Source: Pseudoalteromonas sp. MMG010 (GTDB taxonomy: Bacteria; Pseudomonadota; Gammaproteobacteria; Enterobacterales; Alteromonadaceae). From it: 64,000 nt of DNA. The first letter of the stretch is position 1. Each line of letters opens with the position of its first letter. Made by a program: the position numbers and the translations under genes. Of this stretch, positions 10,719 to 20,624 are shown piece by piece. Below the pieces are notes generated by a model that saw only the letters and a program-made list of their open reading frames with translations, did no database searches and was not told where the DNA came from. Location: NCBI RefSeq assembly GCF_018100905.1, contig NZ_JAGJEG010000001.1, positions 248,001 to 312,000 on the forward strand, given 5' to 3'.

Positions 10719-10745
10719 AAAAAGCCTTGTTAAACAAGGCTTTTT
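10719..10745 (-). terminator. Terminator after dedD
   Basis: AAAAAGCCTTGTT and its complement form a perfect stem with a T tract in the leftward direction. It cuts the accD-folC-dedD transcript from cvpA-purF, genes that form one operon in E. coli. Confidence 0.88.
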
Positions 10746-10751
10746 ATATTA

Positions 10752-11459
10752 TCACTCGGTGACTTTAAAACGAGTGATTTTACCGTTGAGCTTAGTTAAT
10801 GATTTTAATTTTGGTAATTTAGCCTGTAACTCATCTTTGTTTAATGAAGGGCCAACAAACACTTTCGTTAACGTGCCATTAGGTGTTTTTATTGGTTTAG
10901 TAAATGTAGTAAAGCCTTTCGCTTTTAATTTAGCTTGTAACGCTTTTACGTTTGCTGCATGAGAAAAGCTACCAAGCTGAATAACATAAGCCATATCACT
11001 TAAATTATCATCACTGCTGCGAGGTTCAATCTTTTCTATTTTTGCAGCAACCTTAACGTCTTCTTTAACTTCATTCACGTTCAGTTTTTTTGTTACCGCA
11101 GGTTTTTCTTCAGGTGTTTCTACTTCGTTAGCCACCGAGTCGTTATTTTGTGGCTCTACTTGTGCAGTAACAATCGCTGGCTCGCTGGCATATTGACTTT
11201 CATCATTTTCAGCAATAACTGGGCTATCTAATGGTTCAATATCCTCGATTGTCTCTTGTTTTAAAGGGCGTGCAGAGGCGACTTTATCATCGATTGATTC
11301 TTGCAAATCAATCGTTTTAAACTCTGAGCGCTCCGGTATCGCTTTAAAGCCTTCTTTATAATGTGTTTTTTCACCATCAAGAATATTGGGAATAAACACA
11401 ATTGCAGCAATCACTACAATACTTGTACCTACTAAGCGATTTATAAAACCTGAGTTCAC
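10752..11459 (-). CDS. dedD: DedD, SPOR-domain cell-division protein
   Basis: 235 residues, starting with GTG at 11459 and reading MNSGFINRLVGTS. One inner-membrane helix (about residues 8-25, IVVIAAIVFIPNIL), a low-complexity acidic linker, then a SPOR domain from about residue 158 (MAYVIQLGSFSHAANVKALQ). SPOR domains bind peptidoglycan lacking stem peptides at the septum. It lies 11 bases after folC in the accD-folC-dedD operon. Confidence 0.9.
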   Translation of the reverse strand: MNSGFINRLVGTSIVVIAAIVFIPNILDGEKTHYKEGFKAIPERSEFKTIDLQESIDDKVASARPLKQETIEDIEPLDSPVIAENDESQYASEPAIVTAQVEPQNNDSVANEVETPEEKPAVTKKLNVNEVKEDVKVAAKIEKIEPRSSDDNLSDMAYVIQLGSFSHAANVKALQAKLKAKGFTTFTKPIKTPNGTLTKVFVGPSLNKDELQAKLPKLKSLTKLNGKITRFKVTE

Positions 11460-11470
11460 CAGAATCCTCT

Positions 11471-12736
11471 CTATTTTTTAAAATAATTAATAGCCGCTGC
11501 CACGGTAAAAAAAGAGCCAAATACAATAACTAACGTTTTATCGTCTTGAACAGGTAAAATTGCATCAAGCGCATCCGCTACCGTCGTGTATCCTTGATGC
11601 GCTTTATTATTCGATACCGCATCCATGGCACTTTTCATATTCTCTAGGGTATCTCCCCGAAAGCAGTCTAACCCGGCTAGAGACCATACATCAACAACAT
11701 CGGTTAGCTGCGCTAACACGCCTTGTTTGTCTTTGTCAGCTAGCATAGCGGCTAAAGCATGAATTTTAAAGCCTTTATCTTTATAAGCGGTTAACTTATG
11801 TGCTAAATAACGAGCAGACTCTGGGTTGTGCGCAACATCTGTAAATAATAAAGGGTGCTGCTGTAATTGTTCAAATCGACCTTCTACTTGCAGTGAAGCT
11901 AAACAATCTTTAATGATGTTTGTCTCTGGCAGTAAACCTAACACACTTAATGTTGTTAATGCTGTTGCTGCATTTTGACAAGGGATCGCGGGCTTAGGCA
12001 AAGTCATTAAGTTATCGAGATACTGCCAAGTAAATGATTCTGTTTGCTCTGAAAATAAAAAATCAGTACCTGATAAATACATGTTTGCATTAATTTCATT
12101 CGCGTAATCGGTCATGGTATGCGGTGTATTGAGTTCACCAATAATGGCCGGTGTATTTTCACGAAAAATACCGGCTTTATCGTACGCCACTAATTCACGT
12201 GTATCACCAAGGTATTCTTTGTGATCTAAATCGATTGTAGTGATCACACTTGCATAAGGAGTCACTATATTTGTTGCATCAAAGCGCCCTCCTAAACCGA
12301 CTTCTAAAAGCACAAAATCAACTGCATGGCGTTTAAAAATTGCTAATGCACCCAAAGTACCATATTCAAAATAAGTTAAAGGTGTTTCGCCTCTGCCTTG
12401 CTCTAATAAGTTAAAGGCATCGACATGATATTGGTCAGCCAATTCTTTGCCATTAATTCTTACACGTTCATTGTAATGAATAAGGTGTGGGGATGCATAA
12501 GTGCCTACGCTATAACCTTGCGCAAGTAGTAATGTTTCTAAGCAGCGTGCTGTAGTGCCTTTGCCATTGGTACCACCAATGAGCAAAATTTTACTTGAGG
12601 TGTTAAGTAAGCCAACCTGTTGAGCAACAGTGGCAACTCGCTCTAACCCCATTGCAATATTAGCTGGGTGAACGCGCTCTAAATAACAAAGCCAATCATC
12701 AAGGCTTGATGATTGGCTAGGAATGTTTTGTGTCAT
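11471..12736 (-). CDS. folC: Bifunctional folylpolyglutamate/dihydrofolate synthase
   Basis: Adds glutamate to dihydropteroate and to tetrahydrofolates in the cytosol. 421 residues, normal length. The Mur-ligase type P-loop is IGGTNGKGTTARCLE; the catalytic region LLEVGLGGRFDATN and the C-terminal TDVAHNPESARYL motif are intact. Placed 25 bases after accD. Confidence 0.97.
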   Translation of the reverse strand: MTQNIPSQSSSLDDWLCYLERVHPANIAMGLERVATVAQQVGLLNTSSKILLIGGTNGKGTTARCLETLLLAQGYSVGTYASPHLIHYNERVRINGKELADQYHVDAFNLLEQGRGETPLTYFEYGTLGALAIFKRHAVDFVLLEVGLGGRFDATNIVTPYASVITTIDLDHKEYLGDTRELVAYDKAGIFRENTPAIIGELNTPHTMTDYANEINANMYLSGTDFLFSEQTESFTWQYLDNLMTLPKPAIPCQNAATALTTLSVLGLLPETNIIKDCLASLQVEGRFEQLQQHPLLFTDVAHNPESARYLAHKLTAYKDKGFKIHALAAMLADKDKQGVLAQLTDVVDVWSLAGLDCFRGDTLENMKSAMDAVSNNKAHQGYTTVADALDAILPVQDDKTLVIVFGSFFTVAAAINYFKK

Positions 12737-12761
12737 AGCATGTAATCGGTAAAGCTGAAAT

Positions 12762-13637
12762 TTATGCTACTCTATGCTCTTGTTCTGTAGAAGGCAAGTT
12801 CATAAATTTAGCAAGTACTCTGGCTAAGGTATCACGCATTTCACGACGGTCAATAATCATATCAATTGCACCGTGCTCTAATAGGAACTCACTACGCTGA
12901 AAGCCTTCTGGTAATGTTTCACGTACAGTTTGCTCAATAACGCGCGGTCCTGCAAATCCAATTAATGCTTTTGGTTCAGCAACGTTAATATCGCCAAGCA
13001 TAGCTAGTGATGCAGATACTCCCCCCATTGTTGGGTCTGTCATTACCGAAATAAAAGGTAGGCCTTTTTCGCTCATTTTAGCAAGGGCTGCACTTGTTTT
13101 TGCCATTTGCATTAACGACATTAATGCCTCTTGCATTCGTGCACCGCCTGATGCTGAGAAACAGATTAATGGCATATCATATTTTAAACACTGATCAACT
13201 GCATCGACAAACCGAGCACCCACAACCGATGCCATAGAGCCACCCATAAAAGAGAACTCAAAGGCAACAGCAGCAACTGGAATGCCTTTTAAGCGTCCTT
13301 TCATAGCAACTAACGCATCTTTTTCGCCACTGGCTTTTTGTGCTGCAGAAATACGGTCTGAATACTTTTTAGAATCTTTAAACTTTAATACGTCTTTAGG
13401 TTCATGTTCGCTACCTAGCTCAACACGCTCCCCTTCATCTAAAAAATTCTCTAAACGCTTACGACCTGAAACACGCATGTGGTGGTCGCACTTAGGACAA
13501 ACGTTTAATGACTTCTCTAACTCTGCTTTGTATAAAATTGAATCACACGCTGTGCATTTAGCCCAAACGCCCTCTGGAATTTCTTTACGACCAGATGATT
13601 TAGTCGTTTTAGGTAAGATCTTTTCTAACCAACTCAT
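12762..13637 (-). CDS. accD: Acetyl-CoA carboxylase carboxyltransferase subunit beta
   Basis: Transfers carboxyl from biotin to acetyl-CoA together with AccA, giving malonyl-CoA. 291 residues from ATG 13637 ([10 protein letters not shown]); an in-frame TTG two codons upstream is less likely. A four-Cys zinc finger is at C28, C31, C47 and C50. The crotonase-like core includes [20 protein letters not shown]. First gene of accD-folC-dedD. Confidence 0.97.
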   Translation of the reverse strand: MSWLEKILPKTTKSSGRKEIPEGVWAKCTACDSILYKAELEKSLNVCPKCDHHMRVSGRKRLENFLDEGERVELGSEHEPKDVLKFKDSKKYSDRISAAQKASGEKDALVAMKGRLKGIPVAAVAFEFSFMGGSMASVVGARFVDAVDQCLKYDMPLICFSASGGARMQEALMSLMQMAKTSAALAKMSEKGLPFISVMTDPTMGGVSASLAMLGDINVAEPKALIGFAGPRVIEQTVRETLPEGFQRSEFLLEHGAIDMIIDRREMRDTLARVLAKFMNLPSTEQEHRVA

Positions 13638-13778
13638 TAGCAACTCTCTTCAAGCTATTGTGTGCCGTGAGTCTGCATACATAGTTGCAGACAAATTTTT
13701 TCAATTAAAACATGAATTACGTTTATACGGTATAAAAAACTGGTCTTAGTAGTGGCGAAACCAGAACAGTTTTACCAA

Positions 13779-14573
13779 TTAATTATCTGAATCAGGTAAA
13801 AATAGCGGCCCTAACGGGGTTGATGGAATACTAAAATGCTCTGGGTAATCAACATCAACTAAATACAAACCGGCTGCTTTCGCCGTCGCACTCGCTTTTG
13901 CACGCTCCTTATAATCAAGAAGTTCTTTTAACCAGTCTGGCTCATGTTTATGTAACCCAATGTCCATTAAACAACCGGTAATATTACGAACCATATGGTG
14001 TAAAAATGCATTCGCTTTGATATCGATTATGACATAGTCACCTTGGCGCTTTACCGATAAATGATGAATAGTACGTGTCGCGGTATTAGCCTGGCAATGT
14101 AAAGCACGAAAGGAAGTAAAATCATGCTCCCCTATTAAATACTGGCAAGCTTGCTGCATTTTAATTTCATCTAATGGATGGTGAAAATGCGTCACCCCTT
14201 CATTCATAACCGCACCACGATAAGCATAGTTATAAATCACATAACGGTAACGCCTCGCTGTAGCACTAAAGCGAGCATGAAAATCTTCAGCCACAGGCTT
14301 TGCAAAACGAATAGCGATATCTTTAGGTAATAAAGTATTCATACCCATAGTGAATGCGACCATTTCACGATCGGCATGCGTATCAAAATGAACCACTTGT
14401 CCAGTACCATGCACACCGGCATCAGTACGACCTGCACACACGATTTCAACTGGGTGGTTACAAATGCGCGACAATGCTTTTTCTACTTCTTGCTGAACGC
14501 TATTTACATGAGATTGACGTTGCCATCCACTATAACGTGCGCCATTGTATTCAACTCCCAGTGCTACTCGCAT
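13779..14573 (-). CDS. truA: tRNA pseudouridine(38-40) synthase
   Basis: Isomerises uridine at positions 38-40 of tRNA anticodon stems. 264 residues. The catalytic aspartate is D51 in [18 protein letters not shown]. The C-terminal core [15 protein letters not shown] is conserved. It lies downstream of fimV behind a strong terminator, and 141 bases ahead of accD. Confidence 0.97.
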   Translation of the reverse strand: MRVALGVEYNGARYSGWQRQSHVNSVQQEVEKALSRICNHPVEIVCAGRTDAGVHGTGQVVHFDTHADREMVAFTMGMNTLLPKDIAIRFAKPVAEDFHARFSATARRYRYVIYNYAYRGAVMNEGVTHFHHPLDEIKMQQACQYLIGEHDFTSFRALHCQANTATRTIHHLSVKRQGDYVIIDIKANAFLHHMVRNITGCLMDIGLHKHEPDWLKELLDYKERAKASATAKAAGLYLVDVDYPEHFSIPSTPLGPLFLPDSDN

Positions 14574-14656
14574 AATTACTATTTTACCTACAGTGCTAAT
14601 GAACGAGGCATTTTATGCTATCTATGCTTGCAATAAAAGCAACTCGTCATATAAAA

Positions 14657-14683
14657 AAAGGGGTAAACCCTGTTTACCCCTTT
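14657..14683 (-). terminator. Terminator after fimV
   Basis: AAAGGGGTAAAC and GTTTACCCCTTT pair perfectly around a three-base loop, with seven T's following in the leftward direction. Confidence 0.9.
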
Positions 14684-14703
14684 ATATAACATTACATTTT
14701 TAT

Positions 14704-17700
14704 TTATTTAAGCTTTTCTTTTAATGTGAGTGCTTCTTGTTGCACTTCATCAGGGCCATTTTCTATCACTTCATTAATCACTTCTAATGCTGAGTCAAAA
14801 TCGTCTATTTCGATATAAGCACGAGCTAAATCTAACTTTGCACTATATCCATTGCTTTCATTGTCAACATCGGTTGGGTTATCACCCGCAAGTAAGCTTT
14901 CGAAATCACCTAAGCCAACGTCCATATCCACATCATTATAAGGTTCATGCTCTAACTCAGCATCATCACTTTGTTCAATTAGAGAATCAATATCAACTAA
15001 CTCTTGATCGGTGTCATTTACTTTTTCAACCGCAGTATCATCAATATCTAAGTTGTTTGGTAGCGCTTCAACATCTTCTAAATCTTCGGCAAGTAAGCTA
15101 TCAAAATCAACATTAAACTCTTCACTATCTTCTATATTTAATGGCTCTGCCTCTGCCAGCTCATTTAATAAAGAGTCAAAGTCGGTTTGTGTGAAGTCCG
15201 CCATAAACTCATCATCAAGCGTTTCATCAGCAATCACTTCATTGCTAGTAGCGGTCGCCTCTTGCATGGCTAATGTTTCTTCATCGGCAGGCGTTTGCGC
15301 CGCTAATTCATCGGTAAATGCTTCATCTAATAGGCTATCATCAAATGATGAGTTTACAGACTCAGTCGCGTCTTTATCCTCGCTTTGCGTTTGTGTGGCG
15401 TACTCATCTTCAATAATAACTTCGTCATCAAATTCATCGTCAAGACTATCAAAATCATTGTCTTGGGTAATTGCATTTGCCAAGTCTCGCTCAGCCTGAC
15501 TCGTTGATTGCTCGGTCTCAATATCAACCGTAGAGTCATCGGTATCACTGTCTAAATCGGTAAGTTCATCTTCATTTAACTCAAGGACGGGATAACTTTC
15601 AAGTTCTTCACTTATTGTTACCGACTCTTGCGAATCATCAAGGGTTACCGTTTCCTCGTCATTGAAAAGATCAATGTCATCATTGATAACGTCTAATGGG
15701 TCATCACCTAAGTCAATTTCAATTTCGTCAGTATCATCAAGCTCTTCAGTACTCCACTGTGGAGGCTCTACGTACTCATCATCGCTTACTTGTTCTATCT
15801 CATTGAGCAGCTCATCTACACTTTTTAAAGTATCGTCGTTATATTCATCTAACGCATCTTCAGGGTCTAAAAGTGTTGTCGAGGTGTCAGTAAAATCATC
15901 TGAAACTTCAAGCTCAGGCTCTTCTACAAGCGCTGGTTCTTCTAAAAATTCAGGTTCTTCTACAGGCTCAGGTTCTTCTACAGGCTCAGGTTCTTCTAAA
16001 AGCTCAGGCTCTTCTAAAAGCTCAGGCTCTTCTAAAAGCGCTGGTTCTTCTACAAGCTCTGGCTCTTCTACAAGCTCAGGCTCTTCTAAAAGCGCTGGTT
16101 CTTCTACAAGCTCTGGCTCTTCTACAAGCTCAAGTTCTTCTAAAAGCTCAGGCTCTTCTACAAACTCGGGTTCTTCTAAAAGCTCAGGTTCTTCTAAAAG
16201 CTCAGATTCTTCTATAAGCTCAGGTTCTTCTAAAAGCTCAGGTTCTTCTAAAAGCTCAGGCTCTTCTACAAGCTCAGGCTCTTCTAAAAGCTCAGGCTCT
16301 TCTAAAAGCGCTGGCTCTTCTAAAAGCGCTGGCTCTTCTACAAGCTCAGGCTCATCGGAAACCTCAGGTTCTTCTAAAAGCTCTGGCTCTTCTACAAGCT
16401 CAGGTTCATCCAAAAGCTCAGGCTCTTCTAAAAGATCAGGTTCTTCTATAAGCTCTGGCTCTTCTACAAGCTCAGGTTCTTCTACAAGCTCAGGCTCTTC
16501 TAAAAGCTCAGGTTCTTCTATAAGCTCAGGCTCATCGGAAAGCTCAGGCTCTTCTAAAAGCGCTGGTTCTTCTAAAAGCTCAGGTTCTTCTAAAAGCTCA
16601 GGTTCTTCTAAAAGCTCAGGTTCTTCTAAAAGCTCAGGCTCTTCTAAAAGCTCAGGTTCATCTAAAAGCTCGGGCTCTTCTTCGTCAACTAATGTTGATG
16701 CAAATGATTCAGCTTCTTCTGAGTTAAAATTTTCACTCGCTTGTGCTAAGTCTTCAATTGAATCAGATAAAGCCGCATTTAATTGCGTATCGTGGCTAGA
16801 AGCAGGTTCATCTTCGTCGACTAATTCATCAGCTAAAGCTATTAGCTCTTGCTCTGTCGGCTGTGCGTCAACTGCTAGGCCTGCCGCTGTTAACTCGCTG
16901 TCGTCTTCATCAACTAACTCATCAGCTAAAGTTGTTAACTCTTGCTCTGTAAACTCGTGTGATTGATCATCAGCCGCTTCATCAAGCAAACCGTCAATGT
17001 CATCTAAATCAAACTCTTCTTCATCAACCAATTCATCTGTTTGTGCTGAGTCAGTTGCCGAGTCAGCCGCTTCATCAATCAGTCCATCAATGTCATCTAA
17101 ATCAAAGTCATCTTCATCAACCAGCTCATCCGTTTGTACTGAGTCAATGGCCGAGTCAGCCGCTTCATCAAGCAAGCCGTCAATGTCATCTAAATCAAAG
17201 TCATCTTCATCAACCAGCTCATCCGTTTGTACTGAGTCAGTTGCCGAGTCAGCCGCTTCATCAAGCAAGCCGTCAATGTCATCTAAATCAAAGTCTTCTT
17301 CATCAACCAATTCATCTGTTTGTGCTGAGTCAATTGCCGAGTCAGCCGCTTCATCAATCAGTCCATCAATGTCATCTAAATCAAAGTCTTCTTCATCAAC
17401 CAATTCATCTGTTTGTGCTGAGCCAATGGCCGAGTCAGCCGCTTCATCAATCAGTCCATCAATGTCATCTAAATCAAAGTCATCTTCATCAACCAATTCA
17501 TCTGTTTGTGCTGAGTCAGTTGCCGAGTCAGCCGCTTCATCAATCAGTCCATCAATGTCATCTAAATCAAAGTCTTCTTCATCAACCAATTCATCTGTTT
17601 GTGCTGAGCCAATGGCCGAGTCAGCCGCTTCATCAATCAGTCCATCAATGTCATCTAAATCAAACTCATCGTCGAGTTCGCTTGAAGCTATATCCGTATT

Positions 17701-19209
17701 TTGCTGCACTTCATCGTCAGATTGAGCGTCGGTTGCCCCGTCAATTAAACTATCTATATCATCTAAATTGAATTCATCATCATCAAAATTATTACTTGGC
17801 TCTGATGCTATATCGATACTATCGGCTGATTCTTCTATCAAGCTATCTATATCAAAATCATCATCTTGAGCTAGCTCTTCGCTTAGTGCAGCAATATCAT
17901 CTTGCTCTGGGGTACTCTCATCTGATTTAGCATCACTGCTATCATCGTCAATCTCATTAAATAGACTATCTAAATCATCTGAACTTAAAATATCACCGTC
18001 ATTTTGCTGTTCATCAACATCAAGCGTAATATCTTCAAGGCTATCATCGTCTTGGTCGAAACCTTGCTGCATAAAGATATCAACATCATCATCGGTTTTT
18101 TCATCATCAAAAACGATATCATCATCAAGTAGCCCCTCAATCTCATCTTGCTCAAGAATGGGGCCATCCTCTGCGAAATCATCTAGCTCATCATCAAGCG
18201 CATCATCTTGTGAAAGCGTATCGTCTAGCTGAACACTAATATCATCTAAAGGATCGGGAATTATAGGATCATCGTGATTAAAGTTATCACTTTCACCACC
18301 GACAACTGGGGCTTGTGGTAAAAAGTCATCTTCGTCGTTCGGTACTTCATCGCTGTTTTTACGCTTGCGTAAAAACATAAAAATAGCAAAAATAATAGCG
18401 AGCCCCGGGATTGTCATTAACAAGGCTAACACAATAGGATTACTAAGCAGTTGTGAAAAATCGATGCTTTCACTCTCTTTCATTTTCTCTGCTTTTTGCT
18501 GGGCAATTAATTCATTCTGCTGAGCGATTAACTCTTTTAATTGTTGTTGTATTTCGCTGTCTTGCCCTAATTGTTTTTTTACATTTTCAAGTTCACTTGA
18601 AATACCGGTTAGCTGTTGTTTGAGTTTATTATTTTCATCTAAGATGGCTTCTACATTATTAACCGAAGATTTGAATTGTTGTTGCAACTCAATTAACTGA
18701 GTCGTTTGCTCTGCTTTAATTGTATTAATTTCTTGTTTTAATTCTTTTTTAGCATCGTCTACATCAATTTTGCGTGCTTGAGTGACCTTGGTTTGGGCTG
18801 TACTAATATCAGTTTGAGTGAGAGTGCCATTTTTTTTCTTTTCCCAAAGCTCATCATCTTGCTCAGAACGCTGTTTTGCTAATTGTGGGTTTACATTACG
18901 AATTTCGCTTAAAGAAGGGATCTTTAAGTAGGCGCCGCTTCTCATGTGATTGAGGTTTTGTTCATGAAAAGATTGAGGGTTTTTATTATATAAAGCTTGC
19001 ATAACTTGATATATAGATACCGAGTTATTAGGACGTACTTTCGCTGCAATACGCCACAGTGTATCAGTCGATTTTATAGGGCCAATAGATCGACCTTGCT
19101 CACCGTAATCAACACCTTTAGGTCCTTTAAGCTGGCCACTGTCTTGTGCATCAACACAGGTTACTGACAAGGCAGACGCTAATAATAAAAATGAAACTAA
19201 ACCGCGCAT
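14704..19209 (-). CDS. fimV: FimV/HubP-family polar organiser, very large and repetitive
   Basis: 1501 residues. Order: signal peptide (about 1-21), a LysM-like peptidoglycan-binding segment (STDTLWRIAAKVRPNNSVSIYQVMQAL, about 48-75), a coiled coil (about 125-245), one transmembrane helix (about 258-281, IVLALLMTIPGLAIIFAIFMFL) followed by RKRK, a cytoplasmic acidic region of about 1150 residues, and the conserved C-terminal FimV domain (KLDLARAYIEIDDFDSALEVINE). The ATG follows an AGGA site. In Vibrio and Shewanella the homologue HubP recruits the chromosome-partition, chemotaxis and flagellar polarity factors to the cell pole; in Pseudomonas FimV serves type IV pilus and twitching. The acidic region contains two repeat arrays, annotated separately. 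It is upstream of truA and downstream of asd. Confidence 0.93.
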   Translation of the reverse strand: MRGLVSFLLLASALSVTCVDAQDSGQLKGPKGVDYGEQGRSIGPIKSTDTLWRIAAKVRPNNSVSIYQVMQALYNKNPQSFHEQNLNHMRSGAYLKIPSLSEIRNVNPQLAKQRSEQDDELWEKKKNGTLTQTDISTAQTKVTQARKIDVDDAKKELKQEINTIKAEQTTQLIELQQQFKSSVNNVEAILDENNKLKQQLTGISSELENVKKQLGQDSEIQQQLKELIAQQNELIAQQKAEKMKESESIDFSQLLSNPIVLALLMTIPGLAIIFAIFMFLRKRKNSDEVPNDEDDFLPQAPVVGGESDNFNHDDPIIPDPLDDISVQLDDTLSQDDALDDELDDFAEDGPILEQDEIEGLLDDDIVFDDEKTDDDVDIFMQQGFDQDDDSLEDITLDVDEQQNDGDILSSDDLDSLFNEIDDDSSDAKSDESTPEQDDIAALSEELAQDDDFDIDSLIEESADSIDIASEPSNNFDDDEFNLDDIDSLIDGATDAQSDDEVQQNTDIASSELDDEFDLDDIDGLIDEAADSAIGSAQTDELVDEEDFDLDDIDGLIDEAADSATDSAQTDELVDEDDFDLDDIDGLIDEAADSAIGSAQTDELVDEEDFDLDDIDGLIDEAADSAIDSAQTDELVDEEDFDLDDIDGLLDEAADSATDSVQTDELVDEDDFDLDDIDGLLDEAADSAIDSVQTDELVDEDDFDLDDIDGLIDEAADSATDSAQTDELVDEEEFDLDDIDGLLDEAADDQSHEFTEQELTTLADELVDEDDSELTAAGLAVDAQPTEQELIALADELVDEDEPASSHDTQLNAALSDSIEDLAQASENFNSEEAESFASTLVDEEEPELLDEPELLEEPELLEEPELLEEPELLEEPELLEEPALLEEPELSDEPELIEEPELLEEPELVEEPELVEEPELIEEPDLLEEPELLDEPELVEEPELLEEPEVSDEPELVEEPALLEEPALLEEPELLEEPELVEEPELLEEPELLEEPELIEESELLEEPELLEEPEFVEEPELLEELELVEEPELVEEPALLEEPELVEEPELVEEPALLEEPELLEEPELLEEPEPVEEPEPVEEPEFLEEPALVEEPELEVSDDFTDTSTTLLDPEDALDEYNDDTLKSVDELLNEIEQVSDDEYVEPPQWSTEELDDTDEIEIDLGDDPLDVINDDIDLFNDEETVTLDDSQESVTISEELESYPVLELNEDELTDLDSDTDDSTVDIETEQSTSQAERDLANAITQDNDFDSLDDEFDDEVIIEDEYATQTQSEDKDATESVNSSFDDSLLDEAFTDELAAQTPADEETLAMQEATATSNEVIADETLDDEFMADFTQTDFDSLLNELAEAEPLNIEDSEEFNVDFDSLLAEDLEDVEALPNNLDIDDTAVEKVNDTDQELVDIDSLIEQSDDAELEHEPYNDVDMDVGLGDFESLLAGDNPTDVDNESNGYSAKLDLARAYIEIDDFDSALEVINEVIENGPDEVQQEALTLKEKLK
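15913..16686 (-). repeat. Hexapeptide-coding 18-bp tandem repeat inside fimV
   Basis: About 43 consecutive units of consensus EEPELL (variants end LV, LI, AL, LS, FV or EP; a few start DE). By DNA it is an 18-bp unit, with many neighbouring copies identical and others differing by silent or single changes. The repeat keeps the frame open. Such an array can expand or contract by slippage or recombination in 6-residue steps without a frameshift. Counted by eye. Confidence 0.9.
16975..17690 (-). repeat. 31-residue (93-bp) tandem repeat inside fimV
   Basis: Eight units, seven of them complete, of consensus DELVDEEDFDLDDIDGLIDE followed by AADSAIGSAQT. The unit start (LDDIDGL) recurs every 93 bases, for example at 16998, 17091 and 17184. 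Copies differ mainly at I/L, T/I and E/D positions. A diverged ninth unit (NLDDIDSLID) lies ahead. In HubP-type proteins comparable acidic repeats are known and vary in number between species. Confidence 0.92.
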
Positions 19210-19562
19210 GCTGATCCTTTAATATAATAAATGTTAATAATGTACCTGATAAACAGACACAGAAACACTAAACTCTGGAGATTACCAGCCTATTGACCGA
19301 TACATCTTTTTTCTTTCAATCTATTTTTATTGCAATCTTCATTCCAGATACAAACTATAAACCAGTTACTATGTAATATCCATTGCAACACTTTGAAAAT
19401 GAATACTAAAAAAAACAATTAGACTAAGCTTAACAACTAATTTAAATAAATTTACAACAAAATTAATACCATGCGGCAATTTTTTGGCATTAAAAAAACA
19501 AAAAAGCGGCAACCTTTTAAGGTCCACCGCTTTATATTTATGGTTGTTAACCGAGTTAAAAC
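19210..19562. other. Non-coding stretch between fimV and asd
   Basis: About 353 AT-rich bases holding the asd terminator (19503-19533) and the fimV promoter and leader. An AGGA site lies just ahead of the fimV ATG. No small gene with a ribosome-binding site is apparent. Confidence 0.5.
19503..19533 (-). terminator. Terminator after asd
   Basis: AAAGCGG pairs with CCGCTTT and ACCTT with AAGGT inside it, with small internal loops, and a T-rich tract follows leftward. Confidence 0.8.
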
Positions 19563-20579
19563 CTATAAATAATTTGCCACTAATTCTTCGGCAATTTGTA
19601 CACTATTTGTTGCAGCTCCTTTACGTGTATTATCACTCACAACCCACATATTTAAACCATGAGGGTGAGAGATATCTGCACGTAAACGGCCAATATAAAC
19701 TGTATCGTTACCACTTGCATCAGATACCGCCGTTGGGTAATCGCCAGCATCATCAATTAGCTCTACACCCGGTGCTTCGCTTAATAATTGTTTTACGTGT
19801 TCAAAATCAAACGGCATACGTGTTTCAATATTAATCGCTTCAGAGTGGCCAAAAAATACAGGCACGCGAACACAAGTAGGGTTCACTGCAATTGTTGTAT
19901 CGCCTAAAATCTTATGGGTTTCGTTCACCATTTTCATTTCTTCGCGAGTGTAGCCATTATCTTCAAACGAATCGATTTGCGGGATCACATTAAACGCAAT
20001 TTGCTTTGGAAATATTTGGTTATCCATTGGGCGAGCATTCATTAAGTTGGCAGTTTGTTTTGCCAATTCGTCAACCGCTTCTTTACCTGCACCCGATACT
20101 GCTTGGTATGTAGATACATTAATGCGGTCAATGCCGTAAGCATCATAAATTGGTTTAAGTGCTAACATCATTTGAATAGTTGAACAATTAGGGTTAGCAA
20201 TGATATTACGGTTTCTAAAATCAGCTAAACTTGCAGCATTTACTTCAGGCACGATTAACGGTACTTCAAAATCATTTCTAAAATGTGATGTATTATCTAT
20301 AACAATACATCCTGCATCAGCGGCAATCGGTGCATACTTTTCTGACACGCTACCACCGGCTGAGAATAACCCAATATGTGCTTGGCTAAAATCAAATTTT
20401 TCTACATCAATGACTTCTATATTTTCGCCACGGAACTTAATGTCTTCTCCGGCACTGCGACTACTTGCAAGTAAAAAAAGCTGATCAACTGGAAATTTAC
20501 GATCTTCTAAAGTATCAATAATTTGACGACCCACAAGCCCGGTAGCGCCGAGTACAGCAACATTATATTTTTGCGACAT
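19563..20579 (-). CDS. asd: Aspartate-semialdehyde dehydrogenase
   Basis: Reduces aspartyl phosphate to aspartate semialdehyde for lysine, methionine, threonine and diaminopimelate. 338 residues from the ATG at 20579 (MSQKYNVAVLGATGLVG), which has an AGAGGAA site; upstream in-frame starts lack one. Catalytic Cys132 lies in IANPNCSTIQ. Nucleotide-binding GATGLVG is at residues 11-17. It lies 45 bases after pdxB. Confidence 0.97.
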   Translation of the reverse strand: MSQKYNVAVLGATGLVGRQIIDTLEDRKFPVDQLFLLASSRSAGEDIKFRGENIEVIDVEKFDFSQAHIGLFSAGGSVSEKYAPIAADAGCIVIDNTSHFRNDFEVPLIVPEVNAASLADFRNRNIIANPNCSTIQMMLALKPIYDAYGIDRINVSTYQAVSGAGKEAVDELAKQTANLMNARPMDNQIFPKQIAFNVIPQIDSFEDNGYTREEMKMVNETHKILGDTTIAVNPTCVRVPVFFGHSEAINIETRMPFDFEHVKQLLSEAPGVELIDDAGDYPTAVSDASGNDTVYIGRLRADISHPHGLNMWVVSDNTRKGAATNSVQIAEELVANYL

Positions 20580-20624
20580 TTGTATTCCTCTATAAACAAC
20601 AACCCTTATGGTCATTGTTAAACA

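Noticed and set aside
15662..17771. Long open frames on the plus strand opposite fimV, encoding Ser/Gly- or His/Gln-rich repeats
   Set aside because: They are antisense shadows of the fimV repeats: the 18-bp and 93-bp units keep other frames open. No ribosome-binding sites or separate codon pattern support them.
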